DNA of 64,000 nucleotides from VXRN01 sp963664365 (GTDB lineage: Bacteria > Chloroflexota > Dehalococcoidia > Lucifugimonadales > UBA1123): the NCBI GenBank assembly GCA_963664365.1, contig OY761144.1, forward strand, positions 558,001 through 622,000, written 5' to 3'. The notes below the pieces were generated by a model. That model was not told where the DNA came from. It was given only the letters and a program-made list of their open reading frames with translations, and made no database searches. Numbering within the stretch: position 1 is the stretch's first letter; each line of letters begins with the position of its first letter. The position numbers and the translations under genes are program-made. Below are positions 15,624 through 23,259 of this stretch, piece by piece.

Positions 15624-16525
15624 GGGTCCGGCGGTTTGTCGTCTTCGGAGTGAGAGGGGTATATTTTGGCGAGTTTCTTCCGCCTTCGTTCTTCGATGGC
15701 GGGCCATGCTTTCTGTCGTTCGAGCCGCATCTTGATGTCGGCCTCGAACTTTTCGGAAGCTTCGTCCAGGTAGGGGGTCGGGTCGAACCATTCGGGTATC
15801 TCAGGCACGGTTATGTTGTCTCTGCGACCGTCCGGGTAGGGTGTGAGTGTGCCCTCGTCCTCCATTCGCCGGAGCTTGGCGCGGAATTCGGCCAGGTCGT
15901 CGGGATCGATTTGTCTGACGGGGCGGACGTAGGGTTTGGTCCTCGTTTCGAGGGCGCTGTCGGTTCCGAGGAGACGGTCGAGCAGGATACGCGCGGCTCT
16001 TGCGCGGTGGTAGGGCGTGACTTTCGGGTCGTCTTTGGCCCGGGCTATTTCTTTTAGGGTGTCTCGGATGGTCTGTCCGTTGTTGGTGATTTCGATGATG
16101 TGTTGTTGGATGGTGAAGTGGATGGTGGATTGTGAATAGTGGTTAGTAGATTGTGGCGAGTGGATAGTTGGAGCAGGGCCTAGGGCCTGGTCCAGGGAGT
16201 CTTTGATTTGTGTTACGGGCCTGGGGTTGGCGGCGGGCACCGAGGGCGATTCGCGAATCGCCCCTACGTCGTTGGCGTCGTTGGCGTCGGATTTGGGGGT
16301 TGGGGCCGGATTGGGGTCGATTTGCCTGGGGCATTTGCCGAATCCTCTGTCGGCGAGGATGTTGGCGGCAGTGATGCGGTCGTTGGGGGTGGCCTTCTGG
16401 TCGTTGCCTTGGGCGATGTCGTGTAGGATCTCGATGAGTTCGAGACCGTTGTCGGTTTCCTCGCGGATGGCGTTGGCGAAGTCGAGGGCCGGGTTAGATG
16501 GTGTCTGTTGGGTTGAAGTAGTCAT
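15620..16525 (-). CDS. Unknown protein with two copies of a helical motif
   Basis: A 301-residue protein with no assigned family. A segment of about 40 residues occurs twice: NGLELIEILHDIAQG with ITAANILADRGFGKCP near residues 28-68, and NGQTIRDTLKEIARA with ARAARILLDRLLG near residues 150-190. The copies are joined by a low-complexity Asn/Pro/Ser linker rich in HSPQSTNHYSQST, which also contains a shared palindromic repeat read as VGAIRESP. The tail is charged. The motif resembles small DNA-binding helices seen next to phage terminase-like proteins, but that is only an impression. It is followed by a 52-codon ORF. Confidence 0.65.
   Translation of the reverse strand: MTTSTQQTPSNPALDFANAIREETDNGLELIEILHDIAQGNDQKATPNDRITAANILADRGFGKCPRQIDPNPAPTPKSDANDANDVGAIRESPSVPAANPRPVTQIKDSLDQALGPAPTIHSPQSTNHYSQSTIHFTIQQHIIEITNNGQTIRDTLKEIARAKDDPKVTPYHRARAARILLDRLLGTDSALETRTKPYVRPVRQIDPDDLAEFRAKLRRMEDEGTLTPYPDGRRDNITVPEIPEWFDPTPYLDEASEKFEADIKMRLERQKAWPAIEERRRKKLAKIYPSHSEDDKPPDP
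16244..16267. repeat. 24-bp palindromic repeat inside a coding frame, copy 1
   Basis: The palindrome GGGCGATTCGCGAATCGCCC plus CTAC is identical to the one at 39496-39519 inside the RAYT transposase. Here it lies in the linker of the unknown protein on the minus strand and is read as VGAIRESP. Confidence 0.8.
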
Positions 16526-17060
16526 TAGTGGTTAGTGGATGGTGGATAGTGGATAGTGGGTGTACGACAGTTCTGTTTAGAATACATGGTCTTTGGGCTG
16601 GTGTCAAGGGTCAGAACTGTGATTTTTGTGATTGGGGTGATTTCGCTGATTGGGGGTTGTCAGAAGCAGGATTTACGGGATGGGGAGGATTGGCAGGATG
16701 GGTTGGGGTATTATCCACGAAGGTCACGAAGGGGCGCTAAGGGTTGTCTGAACTGTGATTTTTGTGATTGGGGTGATTTCGCTGATTGGGGGTTGTCAGA
16801 AGCAGGATTTACGGGATGGGGAGGATTGGCAGGATGGGTTGGGGTATTATCCACGAAGGTCACGAAGGGGCGCTAAGGGTTGTCTGAACTGTGATTTTTG
16901 TGATTGGGGTGATTTCGCTGATTGGGGGTTGTCAGAAGCAGGATTTACGGGATGGGGAGGATTGGCGGGATGGATTGGGGTATTATCCACGAAGGGCACG
17001 AAGGGGCGCTAAGGGTTGTCTGAACTGTGATTTTTGTGATTGGGGTGATTTCGCTGATTT
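16526..17060. repeat. 136-bp direct tandem repeats in a gene-free stretch
   Basis: The sequence AACTGTGATTTTTGTGATTG begins at 16615, 16751, 16887 and 17023, exactly 136 bases apart. There are three near-identical full units and a partial fourth ending about 17060. Each unit also contains GGATTTACGGGATGGGGAGG and a CACGAAGG-type pair. Because 136 is not a multiple of three, frames shift between units, so the open frames across them are artefacts. 16526-16614 and 17061-17353 show no gene. The low level of divergence suggests recent slippage or conversion. Confidence 0.9.
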
Positions 17061-17353
17061 TGGGCGACCGCAAGTGACGCCGCTATGGACATTCGGCGGT
17101 TAGGCGGTGGATTTAGGTTTAGGGGATAGGGTGTAAGGTTTAAAGAATGGCAGAGGGGGCGGGTGGGTGAATCAGGTTGTGACTCGGCGTTGGCAGATGC
17201 TAGAATCCGATATGGCAGCCCTCGGCCCAAGCGCTCAGGGCAGGCAGTTGGCATAACCTATATCCACCGCCTAACGATGGTATTGCGGTGTCGGCGGGTG
17301 CGGGCGAGACGCCCGCGCTCCTACGGGCATCCGGGTATTAGGTGGTGGATTTC

Positions 17354-17441
17354 GGCATAATAGGGAATCGACGCGGTCATCCTCGAACTCAGGCAGTTGG
17401 CATAGTACGGAATCGACGCGGTCGGTTCGAACTCAGGCAGG
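17354..17441 (+). repeat. Duplicated 45-bp leader upstream of ino1
   Basis: Two adjacent copies begin GGCATAATAGGGAATCGACG (17354) and GGCATAGTACGGAATCGACG (17399), and each ends GAACTCAGGCAG. The first contains a CATAAT that could serve as a -10 box. The second runs into the ribosome-binding region of ino1. A shorter match, CAGGCAGTTGGCATA, occurs near 17240. Duplication may alter promoter or leader function. Confidence 0.6.
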
Positions 17442-17451
17442 TGAAACGACT

Positions 17452-18534
17452 TTGGCAGACATCAACGTAGCTATCATAGGTCTCGGCAACTGCGCCTCAT
17501 CTCTGGTCCAGGGAGTCCACAAGTACGCCGACGCCGGGCCTGACGACTCTATACCCGGCATCATGCACCCGGTGCTGGGCGAGTATGGGATAGGCGACAT
17601 CAACGTCGTCGCGGCGTTCGACGTGGATTCCAGCAAGGTGGGACTCGACATCTCGGAGGCCATCTACGCGCCGCCCAACAACACGGTCAAGTTCTTCGAC
17701 GTTCCCCACACGGGCATAACCGTGCAGAGAGGCATGACGTTGGACGGAGTCGGGGAGTACATGTCGGACGTGATCGAGAAGGCTCCTGGCCCGACGGACG
17801 ACATCGCGGGCGTTCTGAGAGAGCGGGAGGTGGACGTGGTGATCAACTACCTGCCGGTCGGCTCCGAGGACGCCACTCGATGGTACGCCGAGCAGATACT
17901 CGCGGCCGGAGCCGGGATGATCAACTGCATCCCCGTGTTCATCGCGAGCGGCGAGGGCGACTACTGGCAGCGCAGATTCCGCGACGCCGGCGCGCCGATC
18001 ATCGGCGACGACATCAAGTCGCAGGTCGGCGCGACTATCGTACACCGCGTGCTGACCAGGTTGTTCATGGACCGCGGCGTCGATCTGGAGCGGACGTACC
18101 AACTCAACTTCGGCGGCAATTCGGACTTTCTGAACATGCTAGAGCGCAGCCGCTTGACCTCGAAGAAGATATCCAAGACCAACTCGGTGCAGTCCCAGGT
18201 GGACGTGGACCTGCCTTACGACGACATCCACATAGGCCCCTCTGACCACGTGCCGTGGCTGTCCGACCGCAAGTGGGCGTATATCAGGCTGGAGGGCACG
18301 AGCTTCGGAGACGTGCCTCTGAACGTCGAGTTGAAGTTGGAGGTATGGGACAGCCCGAACTCCGCCGGAGTCGTGATAGACGCGATTCGCTGCGCCAAGA
18401 TCGCCAAGGACCGCGGCCTCGGGGGTCCCATAATCGGCCCCTCGGCCTACTTCATGAAGTCGCCTCCGGTGCAGTACACGGACTCTCAGGCGCGCCAGAT
18501 GGTGGAGGATTTTATTTCCGGCAAGGACAACTAG
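17452..18534 (+). CDS. ino1: Inositol-3-phosphate synthase
   Basis: A 360-residue NAD-dependent enzyme that converts glucose 6-phosphate to 1L-myo-inositol 3-phosphate. It has the N-terminal Rossmann motif VAIIGLGNCASSL, then NYLPVGSEDATRWYAE, the GDDIKSQVGATI block and the family signature QLNFGGNSDFLNM. The catalytic lysine-rich KKISKT segment follows. Its length matches the short actinobacterial form rather than the eukaryotic one. The start is a TTG at 17452, after CAGGTGA. It precedes a PimA-like glycosyltransferase and a CDP-alcohol phosphatidyltransferase, forming a phosphatidylinositol-lipid module. Confidence 0.92.
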   Translation: MADINVAIIGLGNCASSLVQGVHKYADAGPDDSIPGIMHPVLGEYGIGDINVVAAFDVDSSKVGLDISEAIYAPPNNTVKFFDVPHTGITVQRGMTLDGVGEYMSDVIEKAPGPTDDIAGVLREREVDVVINYLPVGSEDATRWYAEQILAAGAGMINCIPVFIASGEGDYWQRRFRDAGAPIIGDDIKSQVGATIVHRVLTRLFMDRGVDLERTYQLNFGGNSDFLNMLERSRLTSKKISKTNSVQSQVDVDLPYDDIHIGPSDHVPWLSDRKWAYIRLEGTSFGDVPLNVELKLEVWDSPNSAGVVIDAIRCAKIAKDRGLGGPIIGPSAYFMKSPPVQYTDSQARQMVEDFISGKDN

Positions 18535-18554
18535 GGGATGGATGATTTATTGTT

Positions 18555-18738
18555 CACCCTCACCCCCGTATCGGAGTACGGGGCAGGCTCTAGCCCTCTC
18601 CCTCAAGGGAGCTGATAGGGGTAGGTATTCACCCTCACCCCAACCCTCTCCCTCAAGGGAGAGGGGGCCTGTTGACTGATATTCGTGGTTGTTTTTGCGT
18701 TTACCTACCCTTGTCAGCCCTCAAGGGAGAGGGGATAA
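18555..18738. repeat. Cluster of CACCCTCACCC-family palindromic repeats
   Basis: This 325-base gap between ino1 and the glycosyltransferase holds three repeat arms: 18555-18617 (variant with an internal CCCCGTATCGGAGTACGGGG hairpin), 18630-18667 (simple arm with CTCTCCCTCAAGGGAGAG) and 18716-18736. The second and third, with their spacer, match the composite copy at 14121-14230. No gene is seen in the gap. Confidence 0.75.
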
Positions 18739-18860
18739 TCGAATTGCCCTAGTAGAGGTGGCGGCTAAGCTAGCGGTTTTCTCCCAATGCCGATACAATG
18801 GCGCTGCCGTCGGATCGTCGGCAACGTAGAGGACACGCTCGCCAATCGAAGGGAGGGGGC

Positions 18861-20012
18861 ATGGACAGACCATTGAAAATCGGCCTGTTCTCGCCCTACG
18901 ACCATGCTGTTCCCGGCGGCGTGCAGAGCCACATAATCCAACTGGCGGACCAGTTCCGAGAGTGGGGGCACGAAGTCAGGATAGTCGCTCCCGCGTCATC
19001 TCCCCAGTCGATAGACGACCCCGACTTCATCCCGATGGGGCGCCCCGTGCCTCTGCCCTCCGCAGGATCGGTCGCCAGAGTATCGCTTTCGGTCTGGCTC
19101 AGGCCGAAGATCAAGGGATTGCTCGCGCGCGAGCAGTTCGACGTTCTGCACTCGCACGAGCCGCTGAGCGGTTACGCCACGATCGGCGCGGTCGGCCTGG
19201 TTGACACGAGTTCCACCGTGAATGTGGCCACATTCCACAGCTACCGCGGGCGCAGGGTCTGGTGGGCCATAGGCACCGACAAGCTGGCCAAACCTCTTCT
19301 CAGGAGACTGCACGGCAGAATCGCGGTTTCCGAGCCTGCGGCCGAGTTCATCAGCAGGCACTATCCGGGAGAGTATGAAGTAATACCGAACGGGATTACG
19401 GTCGATGACTTCACTTCAGCCGAGCCTTTGCCCGAGCTTCTGGACGGCAAGCTGAACCTGCTGTTTCTGAGCCGGTTGGAGAAACGCAAGGGGCTCAAGT
19501 ATCTCCTCTCGGCTTACAGCAAGCTGAAGTGGGACTGGCCGGAGCTGCGGCTCATCGTGGTGGGCTCGGGAAAGCCGGACGCGGACTCTTACAGGACCAT
19601 GGGCGAGCACAACCTTCAGGACGTGGTCTTCACGGGCCGCGTCTCGGATGAGATGAAGGCGCGATACTTCAAGTCGGCGCACGTTTACTGCTCTCCGGCA
19701 ACGGGAAACGAGAGCTTCGGAATCGTGCTGCTGGAAGCGATGGCCGCCGGGGCGCCGGTGGTCGCCACCGACATCAAAGGATTCGCGAGCGTCGTCCAGC
19801 ACGGCCACGACGGCCTGCTGGTGACTCCTAAAGACGCGGACGCGCTGGCCGAGGCCATTCAGGCACTGCTCAGGGATCCGGACCTTCGGGACCGCCTCTC
19901 CCGAAACGGCGCTCAGACCGCCGACCAGTTCCGCTGGGAGAAGGTGGCGGCGCGGGTCATGGACTACTACGGCAAGTTCGTGACGGAGCCGAGCGTCACG
20001 CTCAGCCGATAG
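18861..20012 (+). CDS. GT4 glycosyltransferase, PimA-like phosphatidylinositol mannosyltransferase
   Basis: A 383-residue GT-B enzyme. The N-terminus, LKIGLFSPYDHAVPGGVQSH, is the PimA-type opening with the GGV nucleotide-sugar loop. The C-terminal donor domain has LFLSRLEKRKGLKYLL and ESFGIVLLEAMA, the EX7E motif of retaining GT4 enzymes. PimA transfers mannose from GDP-mannose to phosphatidylinositol on the cytoplasmic face of the membrane. Placement between ino1 and a CDP-alcohol phosphatidyltransferase supports this substrate, although other GT4 activities cannot be excluded. The ATG at 18861 is preceded by GGAGGGGGC; an in-frame upstream ATG at 18798 lacks a ribosome site. Confidence 0.85.
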   Translation: MDRPLKIGLFSPYDHAVPGGVQSHIIQLADQFREWGHEVRIVAPASSPQSIDDPDFIPMGRPVPLPSAGSVARVSLSVWLRPKIKGLLAREQFDVLHSHEPLSGYATIGAVGLVDTSSTVNVATFHSYRGRRVWWAIGTDKLAKPLLRRLHGRIAVSEPAAEFISRHYPGEYEVIPNGITVDDFTSAEPLPELLDGKLNLLFLSRLEKRKGLKYLLSAYSKLKWDWPELRLIVVGSGKPDADSYRTMGEHNLQDVVFTGRVSDEMKARYFKSAHVYCSPATGNESFGIVLLEAMAAGAPVVATDIKGFASVVQHGHDGLLVTPKDADALAEAIQALLRDPDLRDRLSRNGAQTADQFRWEKVAARVMDYYGKFVTEPSVTLSR

Positions 20013-20050
20013 AGCGAATCCGTTTTGTTCCAGCCAATGAAGACTATCCG

Positions 20051-20188
20051 AGACTGTCCCAAGTTGGTAGGCGGGCATGTCACCCTCACCCCCGTATCGA
20101 GTACGGGGCAGGCTCTAACCCTCTCCCTCAAGGGAGAGGGGATTTCCGCGCTCGCGTGTGCGGCGCCTACTAATCCAGGACAGTCTCA
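20051..20188. mobile_element. MITE-like inverted-repeat element, copy 1
   Basis: Outer inverted arms, GAGACTGTCC then GGTAGGCG on the left and CGCCTACTAATCC then GGACAGTCTC on the right, enclose a CACCCTCACCC-family core with an extra CCCCGTATCGAGTACGGGG hairpin. It fills the gap before the phosphatidyltransferase gene. No open frame is present, so any mobilisation would need a transposase in trans. Confidence 0.7.
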
Positions 20189-20221
20189 GACCATCCGCTA
20201 TCCACTCCACATGCCGGTGAC

Positions 20222-20842
20222 ATGATGTTCGGTCGGTATCAGGCGCGGCAGATGCTCACGGACTACGTCGAGAACCCCGTCGTCCGTCTTCTGCGCCGCT
20301 TGGGGCTAAATCCGAATCTGGTAACGATGATCGGGCTGCTGATCTCCGTCGCGGGCGCGTACTTCATAGCCGTCGGCGAGTGGTGGATCGGCGGACTCGT
20401 CGTACTGTTCGCTGGCATATTCGACCTCTTCGACGGCGCTCTGGCCAGGGCTACCGGCAGCGTATCCAGATTCGGCGCGCTGCTGGATTCGACGGTGGAC
20501 CGCGTTTCCGAGGCGGTCGTCCTGCTGGGTTTACTGGTGTATTATCTGTCCGGGAACGATGACGTTGGCTCGATTCTTGTGTACGCCGCTATCATTGGGT
20601 CCATCATGGTCAGCTACCTGCGGGCGCGGTCGGAGGGGCTGGGGATAGATTGCAAGGTGGGCGTGATGACCAGGCCGGAGCGAGTCGCGGCGGTCGGAAT
20701 CGGCTTGATCGTCGGGCACTGGGCGCCGTGGGTCATGCTCATCGTACTGGGGGCCATAGCTCTCCTGACGGCGTTTACGGCGGTCCACAGGCTGGTACAC
20801 ACTTGGAGGATGTTGAAATCGGAAGATGAAAGCACGCGCTGA
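20222..20842 (+). CDS. CDP-alcohol phosphatidyltransferase, probable phosphatidylinositol-phosphate synthase
   Basis: A 206-residue integral membrane enzyme with about six transmembrane helices. The family signature D-x2-DG-x2-AR-x8-G-x3-D-x3-D is complete: DLFDGALARA, then FGALLDSTVD (about residues 79-104). These enzymes join CDP-diacylglycerol to an alcohol. The neighbours ino1 and a PimA-like transferase point to inositol phosphate as acceptor, giving phosphatidylinositol phosphate as in Actinobacteria, rather than glycerol phosphate (PgsA). The gene is bracketed by two copies of a MITE-like element. The start at 20222 has only a weak GGTGA site, and ATG codons occur in tandem. Confidence 0.85.
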   Translation: MMFGRYQARQMLTDYVENPVVRLLRRLGLNPNLVTMIGLLISVAGAYFIAVGEWWIGGLVVLFAGIFDLFDGALARATGSVSRFGALLDSTVDRVSEAVVLLGLLVYYLSGNDDVGSILVYAAIIGSIMVSYLRARSEGLGIDCKVGVMTRPERVAAVGIGLIVGHWAPWVMLIVLGAIALLTAFTAVHRLVHTWRMLKSEDESTR

Positions 20843-20866
20843 ACGTCCGCATCCGGAGCCGCCCAA

Positions 20867-20974
20867 GAGACTGTCCCAAGTTAGTAGGCGGGCGTGCCAC
20901 CCTCACCCTAGCCCTCTCCCTCAAGGGAGAGGGGATTTTTGCGCTTGCGTGCGGCGCCTACTAATCCGGGACAG
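20867..20974. mobile_element. MITE-like inverted-repeat element, copy 2
   Basis: The same outer arms (GAGACTGTCCCAAGTTAGTA on the left, CGCCTACTAATCCGGGACAG on the right) and the same CACCCTCACCC core as at 20051-20188, but without the extra internal hairpin. It is shorter by about 30 bases. It lies directly downstream of the phosphatidyltransferase. Confidence 0.7.
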
Positions 20975-21008
20975 GTTCGCGGCGCAATCCCTTAGGGGAA
21001 AAGTTGCG

Positions 21009-21014
21009 TATAAT
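21009..21014 (+). promoter_or_regulatory. Candidate -10 box (TATAAT) for the metalloprotease operon
   Basis: A perfect TATAAT lies about 70 bases before the next gene and just after the MITE-like element. No good -35 is visible. The surrounding GCGTATAAT resembles the boxes at 60943. Confidence 0.4.
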
Positions 21015-21082
21015 AGGGTAATATAGCGAGGGGCTCGATTCCTCGGCCCGTCGCCGACGTGGGCAGGCAGCAAGGACCGACA

Positions 21083-22555
21083 TTGATAACATTCACGAAA
21101 GACCTCATTGGCAGCCGACTGGTCATCGTTCTGATCGGCTGCGTTGCGCTGTCGGCGGTCGTGGCGGCGTCCGTATTAGCGTCGTCGCCGAACCCGATCA
21201 GCGTCGTTTCGGAGGATGTCGTCAGCGAGTTCCCTGAAGGGATGCGCTTCTCGCTGGAGTTGGAGAGCGAGCACGACATAGAAGAGATAGCGGTCAGGTT
21301 CCGAGTCGGGCAGCAGACGTCCGGCGTCTATGAGTACATGGAGGTCGAAACGAGCGACTCGGTGCAAGCGGATCTCTTCTGGCGGACGGCTTCACGCGGC
21401 AAGTACATCCCTCCCGGCACGATCATCACGTACAACTTCGAGATCGAGGACGTGGAGGGCAATCGCCTGGATACGGAGCCGGCGGAGTTCGTGTTCTACG
21501 ACGCCCGATTCGAGTGGGAGGAGGTCTCGGAAGGGCCGATCGCGGTGGCGTACCACGGCCCGGTCAAGAGGCGCGCGGACATCATACTGGAAGCTATTCT
21601 CGAAACGATGGACATAATGGGGCCGCTGCTCGGCGCGGATACGGTCGAACCGATCCGCGTCACCATGTACAATAACGTGAAGGAGATGCTCGAGGCTTTG
21701 CCTCCGGGTTCCAGCACGATCAGACGGGAGTTGATAACCGAAGGTCAGGCTTTCACCGACATGGGCACGCTTTTGGTGCTTGGGGGCGGAAGGCTGGCGA
21801 AGGGCACCGCCTCCCACGAGGTGATCCATATTCTGACGCACCGCGCGGGGGATAGCACGTTTGGCAGGGTTCCCGCCTGGCTGGACGAAGGACTGGCGGA
21901 GTTCGGCAATGTAGATCCCAGCTTCTCCTATGACATCGCGCTCGAGTTCGCGCTGGGGACGGACAATCTGCTGCCTATAACGTCGATGCCGGCGCTCCCC
22001 GGCGACCCGGAGGACGTGATCATCTTCTACGGCCAGGCCAGCAGTATCGTACGGTTCATGGTCGCGGCATACGGTCCGCGAGCGATGAGGGACCTCATGA
22101 CCCTGCTGGGAGACGGGACCAACATAGACGACGCCATCGTTCAGGTGTACGGCGTTGGGCGAATCGAGTTGGAGAACCAGTGGAGGGACGCGCTCGGAGC
22201 GCCTCTGTACGTGGAGCCCGACAAGGAAAGCCTGAGGCCCACTCCGATCGTGAGGCAGACGGTGCAGTTGTACAGCCTGACCCCGGTCGCCGGGACTGAG
22301 ACCATAGCGACGATCGAGGCGACCGCTACCCCGGTTCCCGACGCGCCGCCCGTCCCGGCGCCTACCGAGCCGCCCTCAGCGGCCGCGGGCGCGCCGGAGT
22401 CCGGCGGAGAGGCGTCGGAAGACGAAGAGACGACGTCCGGAGCGTCGGGAGGATGCCTAGCCCCATCCACTCCGGGCATGGCTATGAGCGGGGTCGCGAT
22501 GCCGCTGCTGGGCATCGGCCTCGTCGGACTGGCGCTCCTGCGTCGGAGGCGGTAG
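21083..22555 (+). CDS. Secreted gluzincin metalloprotease with C-terminal anchor (peptidase_MA-like)
   Basis: A 490-residue exported zinc protease. An N-terminal membrane segment (about residues 12-32) leads to a beta-rich domain. The HEVIH zinc motif (about residue 246) and a downstream Glu in WLDEGLAEF (about 271) form the gluzincin set. After residue 390 comes a Thr/Pro/Ala/Glu-rich linker, then SGGCLAPSTPGM, a hydrophobic helix and a final RRRR. This tripartite tail (Cys-containing motif, helix, basic cluster) resembles C-terminal sorting signals. The TTG at 21083 was chosen because AAGGA precedes it; a GTG at 21059 has no ribosome site. Two further genes follow closely. Confidence 0.82.
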   Translation: MITFTKDLIGSRLVIVLIGCVALSAVVAASVLASSPNPISVVSEDVVSEFPEGMRFSLELESEHDIEEIAVRFRVGQQTSGVYEYMEVETSDSVQADLFWRTASRGKYIPPGTIITYNFEIEDVEGNRLDTEPAEFVFYDARFEWEEVSEGPIAVAYHGPVKRRADIILEAILETMDIMGPLLGADTVEPIRVTMYNNVKEMLEALPPGSSTIRRELITEGQAFTDMGTLLVLGGGRLAKGTASHEVIHILTHRAGDSTFGRVPAWLDEGLAEFGNVDPSFSYDIALEFALGTDNLLPITSMPALPGDPEDVIIFYGQASSIVRFMVAAYGPRAMRDLMTLLGDGTNIDDAIVQVYGVGRIELENQWRDALGAPLYVEPDKESLRPTPIVRQTVQLYSLTPVAGTETIATIEATATPVPDAPPVPAPTEPPSAAAGAPESGGEASEDEETTSGASGGCLAPSTPGMAMSGVAMPLLGIGLVGLALLRRRR

Positions 22556-22557
22556 CA

Positions 22558-23259
22558 GTGGAAGACGAACTAGACTTCATCAGGGCCGCGGAGCAGACTT
22601 GGGTGGTGAGATACCCAACCCAGTACCTTGCCACGTTCGGCACGACCACGCTCTCATACTTCGTGGTCACCGAGCCGATCTACCGCGACATCGCGCCGGG
22701 GAAGCCGGAGGGCGTCGTGAGGTCCGGGAAAGTGCTCGCTGAGAAACCGTCCATAGTCACTCCCAGCTACGCTATGAGCCTGGACGGATTCAGCCCGGAC
22801 GCTTACAGGTATCTCGAACACCTCGTTCAGCAGTACGGCCCCAACAGCCCGGGGATTCTCTACCAGTACCGCAACCAGGCGGAGAATACGGAGATAGTCA
22901 GCGGCCCCCCGTCCGACATCGCCCAGAACATCAGCAAAGACTTGGACGAACGGCGCGAAAACCTCTCGGTGGTCATGGTCGGAGTCGATGAGCTGTGGGA
23001 CGTGTCGCTGCTGAAGTTCATGTACGAGTTCACCTCGCGTTCCGCCGTGGAAAACGCCAACGAGTTCCGCTCCCGCGGACTGTTGGAGCCGAACTCATCC
23101 ATGGGCGGCCTGCCCATGGCGGCGATGCAGCGCATCGAGCAGATGTTCAACGAGGTCGGGCAGGGCAGGAACCCGGACGATCTCAAACGCGAGTTGGACC
23201 GATGGGGCGCGTTCGAGTTCTACGAAGACAGATTCCTCAGCCTGTTTCGCAGACGATGA
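22558..23259 (+). CDS. Unknown protein between two metalloproteases
   Basis: A 233-residue soluble protein with no recognised domain. It starts with an acidic EDELDFIRAAEQTWVVRYPT segment, has a GFSPDAYRYLEHLVQQYGPN helix, and an ERRENLSVVMVGVDELWDVS strand-helix that looks like a folded alpha/beta core. The GTG start at 22558 lies 3 bases after the upstream stop and has GGAGG eight bases before it. The stop overlaps the next start by 4 bases. The tight operon suggests a shared role with the two exported proteases, for example in their regulation, but no function is visible. Confidence 0.72.
   Translation: MEDELDFIRAAEQTWVVRYPTQYLATFGTTTLSYFVVTEPIYRDIAPGKPEGVVRSGKVLAEKPSIVTPSYAMSLDGFSPDAYRYLEHLVQQYGPNSPGILYQYRNQAENTEIVSGPPSDIAQNISKDLDERRENLSVVMVGVDELWDVSLLKFMYEFTSRSAVENANEFRSRGLLEPNSSMGGLPMAAMQRIEQMFNEVGQGRNPDDLKRELDRWGAFEFYEDRFLSLFRRR

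Noticed and set aside
16526..17060. Possible CRISPR array
   Set aside because: Repeat units are 136 bp and contiguous, with no short repeat/spacer alternation, and no cas genes are present in the window.
16556..17103. Overlapping plus-strand frames with repeated MIFVIGVISLIGGCQKQDLR
   Set aside because: They arise from the 136-bp tandem repeats; the unit is not a multiple of three and the frames shift from copy to copy.
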